This document shows positions 1 to 11,380 of a DNA stretch of 64,000 bases, piece by piece. Under the pieces are notes generated by a model. The model did not search any database, was not told where the DNA came from, and worked only from the letters and a program-made list of their open reading frames with translations. Source of the DNA: Gracilaria domingensis (Eukaryota; Rhodophyta; Florideophyceae; Gracilariales; Gracilariaceae); assembly GCA_022539475.1 (NCBI GenBank), contig VCMS01000037.1, positions 62,001 to 126,000 on the forward strand. The letters are read 5' to 3'. Position numbers and translations under genes: made by a program. Positions within the stretch are counted from its first letter, which is position 1. The number at the start of each line of letters is the position of its first letter.

Positions 1-59
1 CCCACACTGGCATTGGTGCAGTTCTTACACAGAAGGAGCCGAATTGAAAGAAAGCCCAG

Positions 60-1854
60 ATGAAACTATCCAGCGCAGTACAAGGATATTCTACGCATGA
101 ACGCGAACTACTAGCTATAGTGTTTGCTCTCGAAGCATGCAGATCATATTTACATGGATCAAAGTTTATAATTTATACTGATCATCACCCTTTGAAATAC
201 TTAGAATCACAAAAAACGCTGTTAAGAAAACAAGCAAGATGGCTGGAATTCATGCAAGAACTTCATTACGAAATCAAATACCTGAAAGGTAAATATAATA
301 AAGTTGCTGACGCTTTATCAAGAAAGCACAAGGAACAACAGAAAATTTCTTCGGAGATCATCCAAATCATTAAGAATATTACAACCATAAAGGTAAAGGA
401 TGACATTTTAACAAACTTACAAAAATGCTACGAAAAAGATGAGTTCTTTAAAGACGTAATTCAAAATACCAGAGAACCATTTCATTTGAAAAAGAAGAGA
501 TTATATTTTGAAAATCGTGTATGCATTCCTGAAGGAGAAATAAAAAACAAATCTTGATTGACAACCATAAATCCTTACTTGGTGCTCATAGAGGAAGCCA
601 AAGAACTATATCCCTAATAAAAAGAGATTTCTTCTGGCCTGGAATGAATAAAGATATCAAAGAATTTATGAGAAACTTTCCTGAATGCCAAGCTGCCAAG
701 AGTACCAATCAGAAGATGATGGGATTTCTTCAACCATTCCCTCACCAAGTAAGAAATGGGAAGTCATCTCAATGGATTTCATCTTCGACCTACCAATGAC
801 CAAGGATAGAATGAGCGCAATCCTTGTTGTCGTGGATAAGTTATCAAAACGAACTCAATTTATAGCCATGAAAAGCAATTTTAATGCTAAAGATACAGCC
901 TAAGTTTTCTACCGAGAAGTTTATAAACATCATGGCTTACCGCGAAAGATATTATCGCACCGAGATTCACGATTCACGGGAAACTTCTGGAAAGAACTTA
1001 TGCATATCCTACGCGCAAAGCTCAATCTTTCCTCCGCGTTTCATCCACAGACCGATGGACAATCAGAACCTGCTTTTAGGACATTGGAGGAATTGTTAAG
1101 ATGTTTCATCAGTTACACTCAAAACGATTGGGACATCTACCTCCCTGGTCTTGAATTTGCGTACAATAATTATATAAATGATGCAACTAATGAAACACCA
1201 TTTTTCCTGGAGTATGGTCAACATCCAGTCACGATTTCGGATTTTCTCCATCATGACGAAACCGAGATCACCAATGATGCTACAGGTAAATTCATTGATA
1301 GCAGCAAGTATGCAACTGAAGTTACGAAGGCATCAATCGAAGCTACCAACCTAAAAATGATAGACGACATCAATGCCAAACTCAAGCAACAATTATTTAA
1401 AGTTGGTGACAAAGTTATGCTATCTACTAAGAACTTGAATTTGAAGAAAGGCCGAACGAAGGAGTTATCTCCGAAGTATATAGGACCATAAACCGTAGGT
1501 AAGGTTCTAGCTGAAGGCATATCTTATGAATTGGAACTACCGAAACAGTTGGAACGTATTCACAACTCCTTCCATGTATCACTGCTCAAGCCATTTGTAG
1601 AGGAAGATAAAACAACAAAGTTTAGTGGCAAGGATAAAACCATGATGAATGCCGAAAAGTTCATCAATGTTCCTGACAATCGCATTGAGAAGATTCTCGA
1701 CCACCGCATTCGCAGCAGTCGTCTCCAATACGTCCTTCACTATAAAAACACAGACGACACTGACAATAAATGGGTCGACAGTCAAACCCTTATCACATCA
1801 GCCGAACCGAAGTTAATTGAGGAGTACACATCATGGCCGAAAACAACGAATTGA
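60..1854 (+). pseudogene. Retrotransposon pol remnant: RNase H, integrase, chromodomain
   Basis: The first piece (60-557) carries the RNase H block, with YTDHHPLKYL and a VADALSRK end. A second piece (from 554) has the integrase zinc-finger region HRGSQRTISLIKRDFFWPGM, but the first Cys of the expected CxxC is replaced (NFPECQ). The integrase core follows, with SMDFIFDLP, a HRDSRF-like stretch in another frame and FHPQTDGQSEPAFRTLEE. The last piece (1531-1854) has the HNSFHVSLLKP motif and a chromodomain-like end (EKILDHRIR to NKWVDSQTL). Stops or frame changes near 550, 900 and 1490 separate the pieces, so the copy cannot make a full polyprotein. Family assignment is secure; the exact clade is inferred from the chromodomain. 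Confidence 0.85.
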
Positions 1855-2315
1855 TACTAATTAGCAGGCGTAGTGGTACCGCGGGCCGATTCTACGGACG
1901 TATTGATCTTGGTGGACAAAGGATGTTACTTTGGTTTGAGGGCATTACGGAGGATCTAAACGAAAGGTTCCGTCTCTCGTGGGCCTCTTGTCACATATAC
2001 TTTGCCTACTTACACCTTCGAGGACCATTCCTCACCGAACAGTCCCCTTTGTTACTCCGTAGGTCGTTCAATTCTTATGATAATGATATTATGTCAACTA
2101 TAGATGAGGAATTCATTTTATTTCTTTATTGCTTTATTATGTCACAATATGTTCATCTAAACCCTGAACGTGACGATACATTCATGGATGCTATTGAAGG
2201 TGCTTTGGAACAATTCGAAGAATTTCCGGATGATTACGATTTCTCTCTTGAACTCGAACCTCGTCCTGATATGGTTATCTTCCCTAATCCACCCGGACTC
2301 TTCGAGTATCGCTAA
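1833..2315 (+). CDS. Accessory ORF at the 3' end of the retrotransposon
   Basis: An intact 160-codon ATG-started ORF overlaps the last 22 bases of the pol remnant in another frame and ends just before the polypurine tract. I do not recognise a domain. The protein is acidic towards its C-terminus (EGALEQFEEFPDDYDF) and has a hydrophobic middle (FILFLYCFIMSQYV). It is the only intact ORF in an otherwise broken element. That could mean selection, a recent origin, or chance in a 480-bp stretch. Position suggests an extra retroelement gene downstream of integrase, but its function is unknown. Confidence 0.45.
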   Translation: MAENNELILISRRSGTAGRFYGRIDLGGQRMLLWFEGITEDLNERFRLSWASCHIYFAYLHLRGPFLTEQSPLLLRRSFNSYDNDIMSTIDEEFILFLYCFIMSQYVHLNPERDDTFMDAIEGALEQFEEFPDDYDFSLELEPRPDMVIFPNPPGLFEYR

Positions 2316-2385
2316 TGGTGTGCCGGATCAGTGATTAATGGCTGTTGCCTATCTATGACGTTAATCGAGGACGATTAAGGATATT

Positions 2386-2395
2386 AAAGGGGGAG
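2386..2395 (+). other. Polypurine tract
   Basis: AAAGGGGGAG lies four bases before TGTTATG, the likely 5' end of the 3' LTR. Position and composition fit a plus-strand primer of an LTR element. Confidence 0.6.
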
Positions 2396-2399
2396 TAAT

Positions 2400-2830
2400 T
2401 GTTATGAATCTTAATTTGGGTTTTGTCAAGGACAAAACAGGAGATTATTCCAAACAAAATGCTTATTTAATTTGGAATATATCTAATTAATGTTGTTATG
2501 AAAGGGTGGATTTTTTATTGTTGAATGTATTTGTATAGTAAATTTACTCTTGTTACACTACTGGTTGTACAGTAGGCTTAATTAATTAAGTAAAGTCTAT
2601 TTAAGCTGTCGCGCGGAGCGCGGACTCGGTCTCTCTTTTTATCCGGTCCAGTGCCGATCGGAACGAGAGCCCAGAAGTGCCTCCCTGACAAGCCAATCTT
2701 TCTAAAATATTCAGTTGTATGTAGAAAAATTCTGAAACTATCTGAAAGTCCTAATATTTAAACAAAACTTCGAAAAGTCCAAAACATCTAGAAAGAAGTA
2801 GGTTTTAAACAATACATTCCAGAACTTTCA
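2400..2830 (+). repeat. Probable 3' LTR of the retrotransposon
   Basis: The segment begins TGTTATGAATC right after the polypurine tract. It holds a TATA-like TCTATTTAAG near 2599 and a GC-rich start-like region near 2610-2680. The 3' border is unresolved: I found no clear CA end and no partner LTR in the window. Confidence 0.45.
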
Positions 2831-2960
2831 AAATGCTACAAGTACTCCGCGGTGATTCGGCGTAACTTTGAAAGACAGAAAGTGTAAGAGGCCGCGAGAG
2901 CAACTGACTGTCGTGATTCGAATCATGAATTACAGCAGTAGCGAATGGGACCACATTATG

Positions 2961-2968
2961 GTCACCAT
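2961..2968. repeat. 8-bp target site duplication, left (hAT-1)
   Basis: GTCACCAT, repeated exactly at 5767-5774 on the other side of the element. Confidence 0.85.
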
Positions 2969-5766
2969 TATAGAATGGTTACTTATTTCAAGATCAAATA
3001 AAGAATGTTACTTACGTTCTTTATCTTCGTTACATATTTTATCACGTTACTTTCACGTTACTTACGAGAGCGCCAGCAATGCTGGAGATCCCGATCTTCC
3101 CAAGCCCTACCCATCAACTTTTCCGGTCACAACGCTTGGCCTTCAGTGCCTTCATATCACGTGTCTATGCTGCTTATGGAATCTCGAAGATGAATACCAG
3201 ACAGAGACCGTCGTCGCGTTGCAACGCAGTAGTCCATCTTCCTCACATGCAGATAAACATCACTCCTTTTCAGCAGCCATCATTGTCGACGATTCCAAAG
3301 TCTGAGCCCTCCACAAGAACAAGACTTTTGTCAAGCATTGATCTAAAACATGCTCCAGCACACGATCCTTCCTTTCTCTTGAAGCACAAACCCGGAACTG
3401 TCCTCTCAAAAAGTACTGAAGGTAATGAATAACGCTCCGCGCAGAAACACTTTACTGCCAGTCAGGATCGTTGAGAATACCCGTATCCCCAATATCACTA
3501 ATGGACATGACATGGTTTAACAGCGACTCCAGCACAAGCTCTTCCTCATCAGGCTCAGAATCATCCTCAGTGGACCCTTCCAAAGCGCTAGGTGTATCAT
3601 GTCCATGGAAGTCGCGGTTGGACTCTACACCAGACGACTGCTGAAGCGAATTAGCAATGTGTTTCTGGAAACCTTCCTCTCTCAATTGTCGAAAGTTTTT
3701 CTTAAGCATGCAGAAGTTATGAGAGACAGCGACCTGATTCTCAATTTTGAGCTCTCCAGTACGCCCCCGTCGGCTCGTGAATATTCGCTTGGCAATCTTA
3801 TGATTGCGTTCGACTCCCGCAGATGACGCAGGAGATTTGTACACCTTAACAAGTGCATTTGCCAGATCTGGCAAAGAATCACGAAGCTGCCCCCAAACTA
3901 GACACGGGTGCCATTCTTTGAGGCGTCTAAGAAGAGAATTCTCCGAGACACAATGTAATAGAAAGTCATTGACAAGGCGCGTATAATGTGCTTCATCATT
4001 GTATAGTAGGCGCAGAGCATCATGGCATTGCTCTACCATCGTTCCGTTTCCAAGTCCTGCAAACTCCTCCCCATATGTCTGGATAACATTTTGGCGCATC
4101 ATGAAGAAGTAAGGATCACAGTAGAACGATAACGCTAAGATTGGGGAGTATATACGGTTCCATTGGTAACAAACGCGATTGTCTCTGTGCATAGCTTATT
4201 CCGTTTGGCTGTTTTCTTTCAAATGGATTCGAACGTACAAGAAGCAGGCATAAACGAGAGATATAGGTGCACACTCCCCCTCTAGTATCCCAATACATTT
4301 GCAGATGGGATCCAAAGTCTTGTGAGCTTTGCCAACGGTGTCCCAGAAATCGGAGTTTATGATAATATGGGACATTCGTTGTGGAATCTGAAAGTCGTCA
4401 TCGATCCCCAGTCGCTCTTTCTCTTGCATAGCGGCGTACGGAATGTAAGTCATCACGGTCTTTAGCAGTAGAAGGCGTTCAAACATTCGATTGACTGTCG
4501 ACCATCGCGTTTTTGAGTACAAGACCATGGCGTACGTTTTGGAGAGCTTTTCTGTGCATAGTCGGTCGCATTCTTTTCGCCGAAGACTATTTATTTTAAT
4601 GGTTCTTGAAACAAAATGACACTTGCGTATGGCGTTGGAAAACGTGGCTTCGTTTCCAAGACCTTCGCTTAAATTATGCGAAAGATGCGTACTGCAGCCA
4701 TACAAAAACTTGGAAAAGCTTGTTTTCCATACAAAATTCTCGAAGCTTCCTCATCGAGTTGCATGAATCTGTCACAAAACCATAGCAGCATTTAAATCCC
4801 ACCAGTTGTTCCACTCGCTGCAGGAGATCTTGCACTCTTACAAATAAGTTATGAGACGTTTCTTTCTTCAGATCAGAACGAAGATATTCGATGAAGATTA
4901 GGATTGGTGTGTGTGACACGACGTTACTCATTGATTTTGATATCACATTAGTTGCTCCATCCATGCCTAATACGCCGTCTCCTTCTACTTTAATTCTCTC
5001 AATGACGGAACACATAATGTTCTCGTATTCGGTGTGGAGTAGTTCGTATCCAAGCTTACGAGGGCTCGGAGAATTCAATTTGGGCGAGCAGCGGCCCAGA
5101 AGCGATACCAGCTATGGTGGTCAAAATGGTGGAAAGGTGTGGCTGTGTGATGTACTGCTTTGGAAAACAACTCATCAAGTAATTTTCGTTTCTGTTTCTG
5201 TGGCGTGAGTGTTTCTATTTTTATGACGTGCAAGGAGCCTTGCAGTGCTTGGTTTGGCTTGCGATCCGCCAAATCGGAGGTTGTTTTATTGTTGGATATC
5301 GATACTTTTGTTTGGTTTTGATCCTTTGTTAATGTTGGTGTTGTTGTGAGAGCACCTATAGATTTTGACACAAGCAAGCAGTTGTTTAGGTGTGTTTTCA
5401 AGTTGTTTGGTTTTGTCGATAGAGTTGCACCACAATAGTTGCATCTTGCGCAATCAATTTTGAATGATGCTTTCGAACACTTTGTGAAGTAATTCAATGC
5501 TTGGCTAGGTTTTCTTCCCATTGGTATGAAGATGGTAATGAAACACGGACTGTGACTCACAATCTGTGAGAGGGTCAAGTTTCGAGATCTTTCGAAAGTT
5601 TCTTGACATATTGCTTTCGAAAATGCTGTCTGAACTATAGTCGGAACAACCAAGAATAGCGAGATCATGTTTGTAATGGTTTTGTAATGTTTAGTAACGT
5701 TACAGAACGTGACGTTCGTTACATAACGGTTACTTTCTTGTAAGTAACGAAAGTAACCATTCTATA
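2969..5766 (-). mobile_element. hAT-1: hAT-superfamily DNA transposon, 2798 bp
   Basis: The ends are exact 16-bp inverted repeats: TATAGAATGGTTACTT at 2969-2984 and its reverse complement at 5751-5766. They are flanked by the perfect 8-bp duplication GTCACCAT, the diagnostic length for hAT. Many GTTAC/GTAAC words cluster inside both ends (about 2985-3070 and 5685-5760), as expected of subterminal transposase-binding repeats. The inside carries a broken BED-finger/DUF659/hAT-dimerisation transposase on the minus strand. The exact duplication beside a broken ORF suggests the copy was moved in trans, or decayed after insertion. Confidence 0.9.
3452..5668 (-). pseudogene. hAT-1 transposase remnant (BED finger, DUF659, hAT dimerisation)
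   Basis: Reading on the minus strand, 5075-5668 has a BED-type zinc finger (CARCNYCGATL followed by KTHLNNC). 4674-5078 has a DUF659-type block (MDGATNV to YGFVTDSCNS). 4196-4705 continues the catalytic region (YSKTRWSTVNRMFERL). 3452-4192 ends with the hAT dimerisation region (SSAGVERNHKIAKRIF). The pieces lie in different frames with stops between, so no single protein results. Domain order matches hAT transposases of the DUF659 type. The C-terminal tail is acidic. Confidence 0.85.
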
Positions 5767-5774
5767 GTCACCAT
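5767..5774. repeat. 8-bp target site duplication, right (hAT-1)
   Basis: GTCACCAT, identical to 2961-2968. Confidence 0.85.
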
Positions 5775-6988
5775 AACCTGTGAGTTAGCCAGTGTCCCAA
5801 AGTGTCCGGCCAGTGTAGCAATCGGAATAAAACTTGACTTACTTTTGCTTAAAATTTTGCAAATAGAATGAAACGTGTAACACGTCTGACAAGTGTACAA
5901 CAGGACCTAACCTGGTCTCTGTAATTTATCACCGCAATGTGGCTATGCCTACTATTGCAGGTGAAAACACTCTTGTGGGTTGGCAGGTACCAGAACACTG
6001 ATCCAACCTCTGGTGTGGGGGTGCGTGAACGGAGAAGAGAAGAGACCGGTCGGCGGTCATCGACTCGGGCTTAAATACACAACCACTCTCTCCAACCTAC
6101 GTTGTAGTTGGGTGTTCACCAGCAACCACTAATAATCTACTACTTGTTTTTGATTCACGTCTAAAATAACTTTGCAACAGAAAATGTCCATTCCATGTTC
6201 CACTTTTCTCATAACTTGTCAAAACTCCTTGTCAAATTTCTTCCCATGGTATTGTCCTCCATGGTATTGTCCCTGTCACATGTCACGGTTTCATCTCGTT
6301 CCAAATTGTTCCACTTTCTTCCAACATTCCATTACGTTCTACAATTTCCGTAACTCCCACTCACTTCGCAATTCTTCTTACACACTGCGCAATAGACTTT
6401 CTTAAAATAATAAACTAGACACTACTTTCAAGCAAATTTTCAAACTTTTCATACGACTTTCGCATTATTTTGTGCACAAACTTGACAAATATTTGGAAAC
6501 AATTTAACAATTCCTCGAAACAATTTTTTGAATTGTTGCAGCCAGACATCTGATGCACGTGGACAGCTGCACTTGTAGTGGCCAGTCACATCTTGTTTTG
6601 GCGCTCATTTTCAATTAGTTTTCTTTATTTAAAAGAACTTCATCTGCAGAGCACATCTCATTTCAAAACGAGACTCGTTTTTGCGTATGTAAAAACAGAT
6701 ATTTTTAGTCATTACATCAAAAGGCATGATCCCACAAGATGAGAAACAGGCTGCTAAAAGTCATCGAAAACTAGCATCTGAGCTAGACGAAGACCCGTTG
6801 ACTACGTCCACATAATATGTTGAGCTCTCTACGCTGCTCTAGGCGGCTTCGCTCGCACGCTCTGCCGTTCATAGCTTCCCTTCGCTTTGCTCCAAAATCC
6901 CTCTCGCATCATCACTTATGTTATCTGGTGCTCGATAGGACATAAAAGGATTTTTGGAGCTATAACACATTGAACCTCGAGGACTGTA
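5775..6988. other. Gene-free interval with promoter-like, possibly LTR-derived sequence
   Basis: I see no convincing coding sequence. Around 6050-6150 there is GGGCTTAAATACACAACC followed by a pyrimidine-rich stretch, resembling the TATA and transcription start part of an LTR. From 6170 the tract is C/T-rich with two near-identical copies of CCATGGTATTGTCC (about 6245 and 6260). An LTR relic is possible but no terminal repeats were found. Confidence 0.35.
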
Positions 6989-7083
6989 CAACCTCGTGCG
7001 GGTAAGGCAGCAAAATTGGTCCCTCGCTTTCGGCCTCGGGCACAATTTTTGCTGTTTCGTGCCGCGTTATCCGCACTCGGTTG
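6989..7083. repeat. Fold-back element, copy 1
   Basis: A 95-base imperfect inverted repeat has outer arms CAACC(TC)GTGCGGGTAA and its near-complement ending GGTTG. The core runs AATTGGTCCCTCGC, then TTTCGGCCTCGGGC, then ACAATTTTT. The same core sits in a second fold-back at 25277-25404 that has unrelated arms. It ends 44 bp before the hAT-2 insertion. Confidence 0.7.
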
Positions 7084-7118
7084 TTGATACAACTCATACG
7101 TGTTCGAGAACAAGCGAC

Positions 7119-7126
7119 GAAGTTTG
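7119..7126. repeat. 8-bp target site duplication, left (hAT-2)
   Basis: GAAGTTTG, repeated exactly at 11724-11731. Confidence 0.9.
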
Positions 7127-7384
7127 CTAGCATTGGAAGAATGATTCGTTGACTGCATTCAAACAACGAATACTATGAACAGCACATCATTGAAATGGTC
7201 TTCTCCATTTGAATGACACTCTTTCAGAACCATTTGAATGGTTCATACTGAACGAATGAATGGCGCTTCAATACATTCGACTGGATTCCTTACATTGAAT
7301 AGTATAGCCCGCAAACTATTTGAATGCATTCTTCATCTGAATAGCATACCCTTACAATGAAAAATGATTTGAATGCTTTAAATG

Positions 7385-8800
7385 CAGGTACTGATAATAC
7401 CACCGTCGCGCGTCGCCAGCATATCCACAAACCGCGGAGGGCGGCGCGCACTTCCCGAGAGCCGGCCGCGCAGATTTAGGCTGCGTGCACCTCTGAGTGG
7501 AAGAATAGAACGGAGCGCGCAAGCGCATATTTGCTTCAATTCAGCCCCGGACGCTGAGAAGAGGCCACCCCGTAAGGCAGTGCGTCTCGCTTTCGCTACA
7601 CATACAGGCCGCTGCAACGGCGCATGGCGTCCGGCGCAACCACTGCCGCCACAGCCGCCGCTGCTACCGCCCGCCGCGTCGCAGCGCCCCTGCCCGCCGC
7701 CCGCAGAGCGCCGTGCCACCGCGCCACCGCGCGGCGCGCCACCTCAGTGTCGCCCGCCGCGCCTCCACGCAGCTGTTTGCCCCACAGCCACGATGCCGCC
7801 TGCCGTGCCTCCGTAAGGCCGCCCGCCGTGCCTCCGCCGGGCCGCCTGACGCGCAGCCGTTTAGCAGCCCCGCTGCTTACCGAGCCGCCGCGCAGCCATT
7901 TGCCTTGTCGCCGTGCCGCCGTGGCTCCACCGCGCCGCGCCGCCTCCTGAAGCGCCGCCGTCCAAAAGCGGCGTAGTTCGCCACGGCGCAGCCCAAAGGC
8001 GGCCTAGCTCGGCGAGCCGCCGCGCGGCCTCCTGAAGCGTTGCAGTTCAAAAGCAACCTAGTTCGCCGCGCCGCCGCCCAAAGGCGGCCTAGCTCCGCGT
8101 GCCGCCGCCCCGCCGCGACGCCGTGCCGCCGCATGCCGTCACGCCACGCCACCGCCTGACGCACCGGCGTGCCGCCGCGCTGCCGCCGGGCAAGCACCCC
8201 AAGCAACGGCCGGACTCGTTGGGCGTGGCTGTCGGGCTGCTGCACGGGGCGGTATCGCTGTCGAACGTGCTTGTAACGCACCGCGCCCTAAGGCTGCAGC
8301 AGTCCCCGGCTATGCACGGGCGCTCAGCGCCGTATCATTGCCCTGCCGCATTGTGCGGTAGGCGTGGGCACCGGAAGATTCCACGCCGCTGCCTCCAGCA
8401 CCGTGCGGCTCACGCCGCACGCCCTATGCGACCAGGCGCAGCGTCGCGTCCAAGCCACCATTGGCCCACCGCAGCCGTTCGGACGCGCTTTCGCACGGCT
8501 GGAAGTGTCTCCACCCATCTCGTCGTTTCTGTGGCTCCCGCTGACGTTTCCACTGCCGAACTCGTTGTTGCACCCTCTTGGGCTCCCGCTCCGTCGTCAT
8601 CCTTCGCCCTTTGTATCGATCACCTCTCTCACTTCAGAAGCAATCCTGCGAGGTACAACCGTGGTACATTACCAAACTCTGGCACACTCTACCCGCGTTT
8701 AACCTATCACAAAGCCTTGACTCACCTACGTCGCAGCTGCAGTCGTAGCCGCTGTCCGCGACAACGCCACATCGAGAGTCGCTTCTGTTACGTTTGATGC
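7385..8800. other. GC-rich, low-complexity cargo inside hAT-2
   Basis: This block is dominated by GCC/CCG words, in contrast to the A/T-rich subterminal repeats on its left and the transposase on its right. ORFs in several frames on both strands stay open but are only Ala/Pro/Arg-rich, as expected from composition. Degenerate tandem copies of a unit with AAAGGCGGCCTAGCTC occur at about 7945-8105. I cannot name a source gene. It may be captured host DNA such as a CpG-rich promoter or 5' exon, or an expanded repeat. Confidence 0.55.
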
Positions 8801-9079
8801 GTATACATGCGCTTAGGTGCAGCTTGTTGCCGATAGTGGTGCGCTGTTGCATGGGGCGTAGCGTCATTGGCCATCATTGAAGATCCTCTTTGCGGCAAGG
8901 GTTTGAGATGTGCTCTAAGCCTCACATCCTGCGTCGGCGCTAACGCACGGTTCTTGGCGGACAAATTATGTTGGAATCGAGAGCAGGTAGCGCAAACGAG
9001 AGTGGGTATGGAAAAGCTTATTCATCATAGGAAAGAAAATCATCTAGACCGGACGGATCTACAAGACCTGACACATTCA

Positions 9080-11380
9080 TGGCATCGTCTAGAAGATTTG
9101 CTGCTAATTCATCGGCCGCAGTCAAGCGTTTCGGGATTTGGCTTTGCCAGTCTCCGTCCGGAATGGTGGGAACAGAGGCTGGAATACTATCCATATTGCA
9201 ATGGAGGAAGAGCGTTATGTCAACAAAAGCGCTATCTAATCGACTTTTCGTCGACGTAAGCAGCGCTCCGGCTGTTCCGAAGTCACGCTCAATTTGTGCG
9301 GATGAAGCAGGGTGTGCCAGAACTGCTTTCGCAACCTGACTCAGGTTTGGATACCCCGATTCCCTCGCCTTCTACCACCGTAATAGATTTGGGGTAGGCA
9401 GATCTTTCGCCCTCACCCGTTCTGACGTGACGTATCTTTCAATCTCTGCACGTACTTCCTCTTCCAGTGATGGTGCTGCCGCTGGTGCCAGAGGTTCTTC
9501 GTCCGCATACTCGGAAAAGTTCCACACTCTATGATTACCTTCCAAAGAATTGCTTGCGTTGTGCGTGGCGTCGGTCACGTTCTGGGCTTGTTAGTTTGGA
9601 GAACTCTGTGGAGGTGCATTGGAAGATCTGTGTTCCGCAACGCTCAGCGCGAGGTCCACAGCCAACTGCATTACCTGATTCCGCCTGCTTTGTGCATCCT
9701 CCAAAGGGAGGATGTGATTCAAGCAAGAAAGCTTGCGGAACGAGGGGTGCATGAAAACTTGTAACTCGATCATATAGGAGCGAGATGTTTCTCCATAGCC
9801 GGAGTAAAAGCGCTTCATCACAGCCTCCTTGAGAAGCGTCATCGTCCTCTTAGTTACCTCCAATAAATCGGGTACAGCAACGACTCGCGAAGTGCAAGCG
9901 GTACCTCTGTACGCACTATCGGACGGATCAAAAATTGGGAGGGCGGCTTGAAGGTCAAAAAGTGTGCTGTGCAGCCTGCAAAGAGCCAGAAAGCTGTCGA
10001 CAGAAGACGGATATGTAGTAGCCTGTGCTTGCCGGATTATTTCGGAAAGCGGCAGAATTAAAGAGAAGAGTTGGAGCAACGTTTCTCATTCATGTAGCAG
10101 AGAAAATGGGTTCCTTTCATGGCGTACATAGTGTTTCTTCAAAATAAACCACAGCTTCAGGAATGTTTCAAACATTCTCACAGTCGACATCCATCGATGT
10201 GATACATCCTGCAATAAACGAAGCGGCGTTTTCCCTTCTGAAGCTTGTATGTCTTTAAAATGACTGCGCATAGCAGCACTTTTGTTCGTGTGCTCAATAA
10301 TGCGTTTTACATCTCTAATGAGACTTCGGGCAGCAAGGTTTTTGACATTTCGTACGTTAAGTGATGTCCCAAAGGCTTCTACAGATGCGCAATTCAATAA
10401 ATGCGGGAGACTCCAGTCCCAGGACCCAGGCGCAAGCTGTGAACAAAGCCGTTTGACATCAGAGCCACTGTCAGACACTGAACTCATTATCAGATGTGAT
10501 AGGATATTGAACTCAGCAAGCATCTTTTGAAACCAAATTTATAGCACATCTGACAGTCTGATGCTTCCCATTAATGCTTGAGCTGGAGCAAAATGGCGAA
10601 CAGCGAGTAAAAATGACTGTTACTGCCAATCGTCGTTGACAAAAAATCTTCGCACTCCAAAAACTTATTCCGTGAGGTGCTACTTGTCCACAGATCAACA
10701 TTAAAGTGTAGGAAAGGAATAATTTGCTTAGTGCACATACTCTCCATCAGCGTAGCAGTGATTTTTGTGCAGCATAAATACATCTCTAGCAAAACCTTCT
10801 TGACATGCTTCGATGACATAAACGTGTTAAATTTGTTTCTTTGATCAATCATTGATATAAAAGTACGAAACTCCGCACACTCCACTATTAAGAAGGGTAA
10901 AAACTTCTTGATTACAGGCCGTGCCAAATTAAATTCATGATATCTTGCCGAATTGGTTCTAAGAAGTATCTGTTTTTCTTTTGTTACCTTACTTTTGAAT
11001 ATTGTCTTCGTTTGCAACAATCTTATGGATATCTCTGATATGATTTTGTGATGTGTGCGAAGATGATCCGTGATTTTACTATTGCTTTTGCCAATTTTAA
11101 TGCTGCTGGTGCATAGAAAAGTAGGACAACACCAATACTGTTCTTTTGTATTGTGAATTTCAATGATAGCTTCTGTGTCATATATGATGGAACGGTTTGG
11201 TTTTTCTGGTGGGAAGGAGAGCAATTTTGCGTTGGTTTGCGGTGCAAACTGCTGCAGTCGGGCTCGATTTTTCTGTGTTAAGGTATTGGGAATAGTAAGA
11301 GGTTTGGAGGTTTGGAAAGTTGTTGGTTCGTTGTTACTATGGTGATCCTGCTGTGATAAGTTTTGTCTTGTTGTTGACAT
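9080..11380 (-). pseudogene. hAT-2 transposase remnant (BED-finger type)
   Basis: The first piece, 10571-11380, is an intact 269-codon ATG-started ORF with a BED-like finger (WCCPTFLCTSSI to LRTHH). The next pieces are 10086-10523 (with LLQDVSHRWMSTVRMFE, the typical hAT RW block), 9591-10079 (with SVDSFLALCRLHSTL) and 9372-9578 (ending LPTPNLLRW). After LLRW the dimerisation signature can be followed only through stops and frame shifts to about 9080. Domain order matches ZBED-like hAT transposases. The copy is not autonomous. Confidence 0.85.

Larger units (their letters stand above)
1..2830 (+). mobile_element. Ty3/gypsy (chromovirus-like) LTR retrotransposon, 3' part
   Basis: The window opens inside a retroelement. 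In order I see the end of the reverse transcriptase/RNase H region, an integrase zinc-binding region, an integrase core, a chromodomain-like C-terminus, an extra ORF, a polypurine tract and an LTR-like segment. The RNase H to integrase to chromodomain order is that of Ty3/gypsy chromoviruses. The copy is broken by stops and frame changes, so it is a decayed insertion. The 5' part lies outside the window and the right edge is only approximate, because no second LTR is available for comparison. Confidence 0.8.

Noticed and set aside
7382-8797. Ala/Pro/Arg-rich ORFs of 100-230 codons on both strands
   Set aside because: They are open in many frames because of GC-rich composition, have no domains and lie inside hAT-2.
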